A DNA stretch of 64,000 nt from Nocardia sp. NBC_00565 (GTDB lineage Bacteria > Actinomycetota > Actinomycetes > Mycobacteriales > Mycobacteriaceae): positions 7,254,001 through 7,318,000 of the forward strand of contig NZ_CP107785.1 in assembly GCF_036345915.1 (NCBI RefSeq), read 5' to 3'. The stretch's first letter is position 1. Every line of letters begins with the position of its first letter. The notes under the pieces were generated by a model. That model searched no databases and had not been told where the DNA came from. It saw only the letters and a list, made by a program, of their open reading frames with translations. Positions 59,959 through 64,000 of this stretch are shown one piece after another. The position numbers and the translations under genes were made by a program.

Positions 59959-60030
59959 TAAGCAATACTACAATGATATTCCATATTTATTCGATTGTTC
60001 TTATCAGTTTCATTACCCACGATAAAGAAC
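59959..60030. promoter_or_regulatory. AT-rich divergent promoter region of lysR/eamA
   Basis: 72 bp of strikingly AT-rich sequence in a GC-rich genome. It contains TAGTAT (minus strand, 59970-59965) for the LysR gene and GATAAAG just before the transporter GTG. Likely carries the LysR binding site. Confidence 0.6.
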
Positions 60031-61017
60031 GTGACCAATCGCGACCGCCTGCTCGGCCTCACCGTTGTCCTGCTCTGGGGCCTGAACTTCATCGCCATCC
60101 GGGTGGGGCTCGACCACTTCCCGCCCTTGTTCTTCGCCGCACTGCGCTTCGCGGTGATCGCGGTCCCGGTCATGTTCTTCGTCCCGCGCCCACAGGTGCC
60201 GCTGCGCTGGTTGCTCTTGTACGGCATCGGATTCGGCATCCTGCAATTCGCTTTCCTGTTCACCGCGATGCGCACGGGGATGCCGACCGGATTGGCCTCG
60301 CTGGTACTGCAGTCCTCCGCGCCGTTCACCGTTGTCCTCGGCGCGCTGTTCCTGCGGGAACGGCTGCGGGCGACACAGTTGCTCGGCATCGCCGTCGCCG
60401 TTGCGGGCATCATGGTGATCGGCCTGGACCGCGCGCAGCACGCCGCGCTGCGGCCGGTGCTGCTGACGCTGGCCGGCGGGCTCGGCTGGGCCTTCGGCAA
60501 TATCGGCTCCCGGCTGGCCACCGCGTCCGACGGTGTGAATCCGCTGCACCTCACCCTGTGGATGGCCGTGGTGCCGCCGATCCCGATGTTCGCGCTCTCC
60601 GCACTCACCGAGGGGCCGACCACCGGCCTGCACGCACTGACCGACGTCTCCTCCCCCAGCGGCTGGCACGCGCTGCTCGGCCTCGCCTACATCGTCGCCC
60701 TCGCCACCATCGTGGGCTCGGGCCTGTGGACCTACCTGATGAGCCGCTACCCGGCCAGCACCGTCGCACCCATGTCTTTGCTCGTACCCGTGGTCGGCAT
60801 CCTCGCCGCGTGGGCCGTGTTCGGTGAGCAGCCCACACCGTTGTCGCTGATCGGCGGGCTGATCGTGATCGGCGGCGCCTTCGCCGCTACGACGGCTGGT
60901 CGCCGGGCCGCCAAACCTGTCGACATCGCCGATGATGCCGAGACGGAATCGATGCCGGCCGTCCGCGCGGCATCGGCCCCAGCTCTCGGCGGACCGGCCC
61001 GACTGGTCGAAGTCTGA
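60031..61017 (+). CDS. EamA/DMT-family transporter
   Basis: This 328-residue protein has ten helices in two EamA repeats (LLGLTVVLLWGLNFIAIRVG starts the first; LGWAFGNIGSRLATA starts the second). DMT exporters move amino acids, metabolites or drugs. The GTG at 60031 is directly at the first helix; the ATG at 59995 lies in the promoter. The C-terminus adds a 35-residue polar tail. LysR regulator divergent. Confidence 0.9.
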   Translation: MTNRDRLLGLTVVLLWGLNFIAIRVGLDHFPPLFFAALRFAVIAVPVMFFVPRPQVPLRWLLLYGIGFGILQFAFLFTAMRTGMPTGLASLVLQSSAPFTVVLGALFLRERLRATQLLGIAVAVAGIMVIGLDRAQHAALRPVLLTLAGGLGWAFGNIGSRLATASDGVNPLHLTLWMAVVPPIPMFALSALTEGPTTGLHALTDVSSPSGWHALLGLAYIVALATIVGSGLWTYLMSRYPASTVAPMSLLVPVVGILAAWAVFGEQPTPLSLIGGLIVIGGAFAATTAGRRAAKPVDIADDAETESMPAVRAASAPALGGPARLVEV

Positions 61018-61510
61018 CGCGGACGTCGCGATAGACGGCCCGACTCGTCGAAGCACGACCCAAACGTCACGATGGGCGCCCCGGCCGCAGGGCGTGCATC
61101 GTCCGAGCCACGCTCGACACACTCTGCGACGAGCCACCCGGTTCGAGTGCGGGCGTACCGACCGCTTGACGTAGACGTCCGTCAACCCAGCAGATACCCC
61201 GTGATCTGCATAGAAACTGTCCATGGTCGGCTCACATCGGTCACCGCGACGTACCAACTGGCAGCGGGCGGTTCGTCACGGCTCGCACTTGCGAAGGTTG
61301 CGAACGGCCCGAATCGTCAACGCGTCGTTGAACATCCAGGAAGTTGCTCGCGGGCGCGGGCGGACCGGTAATGTCTGCCCCGCTGTAATCGCAGACCGGT
61401 CGAGGTGGCATACCGACCGCGCGGCAGCGACCGTATCTAGGGTGGATCGGATTGCCCGGGAGCAGTCGCTTTACAGTGTTCGGCGTGGAACAGGGTCCGG
61501 AGGCTTGAAC
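61018..61510. other. Intergenic region
   Basis: About 490 bp with frames open on both strands but no recognizable domain or good start. The ribosome site of the next ORF (GGAGG at 61499-61503) is near its end. Nothing else seen. Confidence 0.5.
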
Positions 61511-61741
61511 GTGTCGAGAAACTTGTCGGTGCTTATCCGTAAGGCAGCTCCCATATCGGGAACGATGCCCCAGACGCCCAAGCGGGGGGCCGGGTCACCA
61601 ATGCCTGTGGAGATTTCGGCGCTGACCAGCCCACTACTCGGACTGGCGAAACCGGTAACGATGAAGCAAGAACCTGCACCAACACCGGTGCGGGAACACC
61701 CGAGACGGGTGGTGCCGGACAGTTTGTTCGGCACGCTGTAG
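61511..61741 (+). CDS. Hypothetical 76-residue protein
   Basis: The GTG at 61511 has a good ribosome site (GGAGG, 7 nt upstream). The peptide starts SRNLSVLIRKAAPISGTMPQ and is Pro/Thr-rich, without a membrane helix. It ends 14 bp before the FAD oxidoreductase and may be co-transcribed. I do not recognize it; an opposing frame is also open, so it could be spurious. Confidence 0.4.
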   Translation: MSRNLSVLIRKAAPISGTMPQTPKRGAGSPMPVEISALTSPLLGLAKPVTMKQEPAPTPVREHPRRVVPDSLFGTL

Positions 61742-61755
61742 GCACAAACAAGCGC

Positions 61756-63531
61756 ATGGCAGATCAGCGATGGACGGTGTCGCGAAGAGCAATGCTCCGC
61801 AGCACTGTCGCGGCGGGGGTAGCAACGGCGGGGACACTGACGGCCGGTGCGCTGAGACCGGCGCCTGCCGCGGGCAGTCCCGGCGGCAGGCGGGTCGCGG
61901 TACTCGGCGGTGGGGTCGCGGGCCTGACCGCGGCGCACGAACTGGCCGAGCGTGGATTCCAGGTCACCGTGTACGAGAGACGCGCGCTCGGTGGTAAAGC
62001 GCGCAGTATCGCGGTGCCGGGCAGCGGGTCGGGTGGACGACCGGAATTACCCGGCGAGCACGGTTTCCGATTCTTTCCCGGCTTCTACCAACACATTCCG
62101 GATACGATGCGGCGAATTCCGTTCGCGGGCAACCCGGATGGTGTCTGGAACAATCTGATCGGCGTACCGGAGGCACGTTTCGCCCGCCGCGACGGCGATG
62201 ATTTCCGACTCCCGCTGAGCCCGAAGACCCGCACGAATTTCACCCCGGACGCCTTCCGCGAGACCGTCGGCGCGGTAATTTCGACGGCCTTGAAAATGCC
62301 GGCCAACGAAGGCGCCTACTTCGCCGATCGCCTGCTGGTGTTCTACTCCAGTTGCGACGCCCGCCGCTTGGGACAGTGGGAACACACCTCGTGGCGCGAC
62401 TATGTCGGCGGCCATCAGCGTTCGCACGAATTCCGCGCCCTGCTCTCGCGCACGCTGACCAGCATCATGGTCGCCGCGAAGGAGGATATCGCCAGTGTCC
62501 GAACCATTGGCACCATGGGCGAACAGTTCCTCGGTAATCCTTTCGAAGTCGGCAACGACGGCGCGCTGGATCGGGTGCTGAACGGTCCGACCAATGCGGT
62601 GTGGATCGATCCGTGGGTGCGGCGGCTGGGCGAACTCGGCGTGCAATTCGCGCTGGGAGCCGAGGTGCGCGGGCTCGACATGCGCGATCGGCGGATCGCC
62701 TCAGCCCGCATCGTCGACGAGTCCGGCATCCAGCGCAGCGTCGACGCGGACTATTTCGTGGTGGCCCTGCCCGCCGAACAGGCCCGCACCCTGTGGTCGC
62801 CCGACGTGCTCGAGGTGCGCCCAGAACTGGCCGCGATGGATCGGCTCTTCGTCGACTGGATGAACGGCATCCAGTTCTATCTGCGCAGGCCGATGGATAT
62901 TTCGCGCGGCCACACCGCCTATATCGACGCGCCGTGGTCGCTCACCTCGATCACCCAGAATCAAATGTGGACGCGCAAACTCACCGAATTCGGCGATGGC
63001 ACTGTGCAGGACTGTCTTTCGGTCGACATCTCCGACTGGAACACACCGGGCATGCTCTACGGCAAGCCTGCCAAGGAATGCACGCACGAGGAGATCGCCC
63101 GCGAGGTATGGGCCCAGATGACGGCGCATCTCAACGACCGCGGCGAGGTGTTGCGCGCTGACGATCTGCACTCCTGGTTCCTCGATCCCGGCATCAGCTG
63201 GCAGGAGTCCGAGCGGCGCAACGCCAATGCCGATCCGCTGCTGATCAATACCGCCGGCTCGTGGGACTGTCGGCCCGAATCACGGGGTGCGCTCGAAAAC
63301 CTCTTCCTGGCAGGTGATTACGTGCGCACAAACGTGGACTTGGCGACCATGGAGGGCGCGAACGAGGCGGCCCGCGACGCGGTGAACGCCATCCTGGATG
63401 CCTCCGGGTCGAATGCCGAACGCTGTCGCAAATTCACGCTGTACCGCGCAACCGAATTGGAGCCCTTGCGCCGCATCGACGCCGACCGCTACGCCGCAGG
63501 CCAACCCAACCTGTTCGACGTACGACTGTGA
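61756..63531 (+). CDS. Tat-exported FAD-dependent amine-oxidase-like oxidoreductase
   Basis: The protein is 591 residues. A twin-arginine signal (SRRAMLRSTVAAGVATAGTL) is followed by an FAD motif AVLGGGVAGLTAAHELAERG ending in VYERR, then GGKARSI as in phytoene desaturases and hydroxysqualene dehydroxylases. ENLFLAGDYVRTNVDLATME is the C-terminal FAD segment. Export by Tat with bound FAD is plausible. It probably desaturates or oxidizes a hydrophobic substrate in the envelope; which one is unknown. Confidence 0.87.
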   Translation: MADQRWTVSRRAMLRSTVAAGVATAGTLTAGALRPAPAAGSPGGRRVAVLGGGVAGLTAAHELAERGFQVTVYERRALGGKARSIAVPGSGSGGRPELPGEHGFRFFPGFYQHIPDTMRRIPFAGNPDGVWNNLIGVPEARFARRDGDDFRLPLSPKTRTNFTPDAFRETVGAVISTALKMPANEGAYFADRLLVFYSSCDARRLGQWEHTSWRDYVGGHQRSHEFRALLSRTLTSIMVAAKEDIASVRTIGTMGEQFLGNPFEVGNDGALDRVLNGPTNAVWIDPWVRRLGELGVQFALGAEVRGLDMRDRRIASARIVDESGIQRSVDADYFVVALPAEQARTLWSPDVLEVRPELAAMDRLFVDWMNGIQFYLRRPMDISRGHTAYIDAPWSLTSITQNQMWTRKLTEFGDGTVQDCLSVDISDWNTPGMLYGKPAKECTHEEIAREVWAQMTAHLNDRGEVLRADDLHSWFLDPGISWQESERRNANADPLLINTAGSWDCRPESRGALENLFLAGDYVRTNVDLATMEGANEAARDAVNAILDASGSNAERCRKFTLYRATELEPLRRIDADRYAAGQPNLFDVRL

Positions 63532-63661
63532 ATCACATCCCGACGCCGATTGCCTTAGAATGCACAAGCAATCACTGATTTCGTGAGCACATGGGTAACT
63601 CGTCGGGCACGCCCAAAGGTGGTCCGGTGCGTATCCGACGGCCCGGAACGGGAGTCTCAAC

Positions 63662-64000
63662 ATGCTCGACGACCGGCAAAAGTTCCGGGGAGGCGGGAGA
63701 GCGATCACCGATCCGGCAGACCTGCGGAAGTTGCTCGGGGAAGTCATGCCGCGAGCCGCGGGCAAGGAACGCGTCGCACTCCATCCCCGCGACCGCGACT
63801 GGATCGCCGCCACCCCGTTCATCGCCCTGAGCACCAGCGATGCCGAGGGCAACTGCGATACCTCCCCGAAGGGCGATCCGGCCGGTTTCGTGCGGGTGCT
63901 CGACGACACCACCCTGGCCATCCCGGAGCGACCGGGCAACCGCAGGGCCGACGGCTATCTCAATATCCTCAGCAATCCGCACGTCGGGCTGCTGTTCATC
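63662..64000 (+). CDS. PPOX-class FMN flavoprotein (MSMEG_1061-like), cut by the window end
   Basis: 113 codons are visible from the ATG at 63662 (GGGAG upstream) to the end of the window, with no stop. The sequence has the split-barrel flavin reductase pattern: DWIAATPFIALSTSDAEGNC followed by DTSPKGDPAGFVRVLDD, then LAIPERPGNRRADGYLNILS and NPHVGLLFI. This is the pyridoxamine-phosphate-oxidase fold of F420/FMN proteins common in mycobacteria. Substrate unknown. Frames on the other strand here are shadows. Confidence 0.88.
   Translation, partial: MLDDRQKFRGGGRAITDPADLRKLLGEVMPRAAGKERVALHPRDRDWIAATPFIALSTSDAEGNCDTSPKGDPAGFVRVLDDTTLAIPERPGNRRADGYLNILSNPHVGLLFI

Overview
The window is high-GC actinobacterial DNA from a mycolate-type organism, most likely Nocardia or a close relative. 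The evidence is dense coding, many GTG starts, 4-bp start/stop overlaps, several probable leaderless starts, and gene order. From 1 to about 26.4 kb it follows the Mycobacterium tuberculosis Rv3661-Rv3683 block almost gene for gene. The order is HAD hydrolase, Ms1-type small RNA, degenerate Fic-like protein, dppABCD, acs, Rv3669-like membrane protein, ephE, marP, Nudix, thioredoxin-like, nth, crp, MBL hydrolase, RidA, an Rv3679/Rv3680-like ATPase pair, whiB4, ponA2, GatB/YqeY and metallophosphoesterase. The asd-ask pair (42.7-45.0 kb) and leuA (54.9 kb) match Rv3708c-Rv3710 but have other genes between them. These assignments come from recalled families and gene order; no database search was run.

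Layout. 0.6-1.1 kb: a structured RNA gene of about 300 nt where Ms1/MTS2823 lies in mycobacteria, with a perfect TGTGA-N6-TCACA CRP-type site in its promoter. 1.1-9.6 kb: oligopeptide importer operon, then acetyl-CoA synthetase. 9.8-17.3 kb: NhaA, a small membrane protein and an epoxide-hydrolase-like enzyme, then the leftward operon nth-trx-nudix-marP and the rightward crp. 17.3-26.4 kb: MBL hydrolase, RidA, the ATPase pair, whiB4 and ponA2. A 34-bp tandem repeat array fills the divergent whiB4-ponA2 promoter region. 26.4-28.1 kb: a membrane protein, tRNA-Pro(CGG) and a small ORF antisense to the tRNA.

28.4-42.5 kb is accessory. It holds a GntR regulator with urea carboxylase and allophanate hydrolase (ATP-dependent urea use), an FAD monooxygenase beside a TetR-like gene lacking its DNA-binding domain, a 1.2-kb gene-poor stretch with C-rich-loop hairpins and a tiny hydrophobic ORF, an APC permease, a secreted serine hydrolase, a class IV aminotransferase and a SnoaL/TetR pair. 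42.7-45.0 kb: asd and ask, first steps of the aspartate pathway to lysine/DAP, threonine and methionine. At 45.1-45.3 kb two gene fragments abut, apparently the remains of a divergent pair that lost both 5' ends.

45.4-54.6 kb: YjbQ-type protein, RibD/DHFR-like reductase with a divergent TetR and a clear operator, DUF1918, SRPBCC, LtrA-like protein, a protein with a voltage-sensor-like domain but no pore, Tat-exported cholesterol oxidase, lipoprotein peptidase and TauE/SafE permease. 54.7-64 kb: a leucine attenuator with a 13-residue leader peptide (three consecutive Leu codons) before leuA, an EspI-like proline-rich ParA/MinD ATPase, a LysR/EamA divergent pair, a Tat-exported FAD oxidoreductase, and a PPOX flavoprotein cut by the window end. 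I saw no rRNA, CRISPR array, insertion sequence or prophage.
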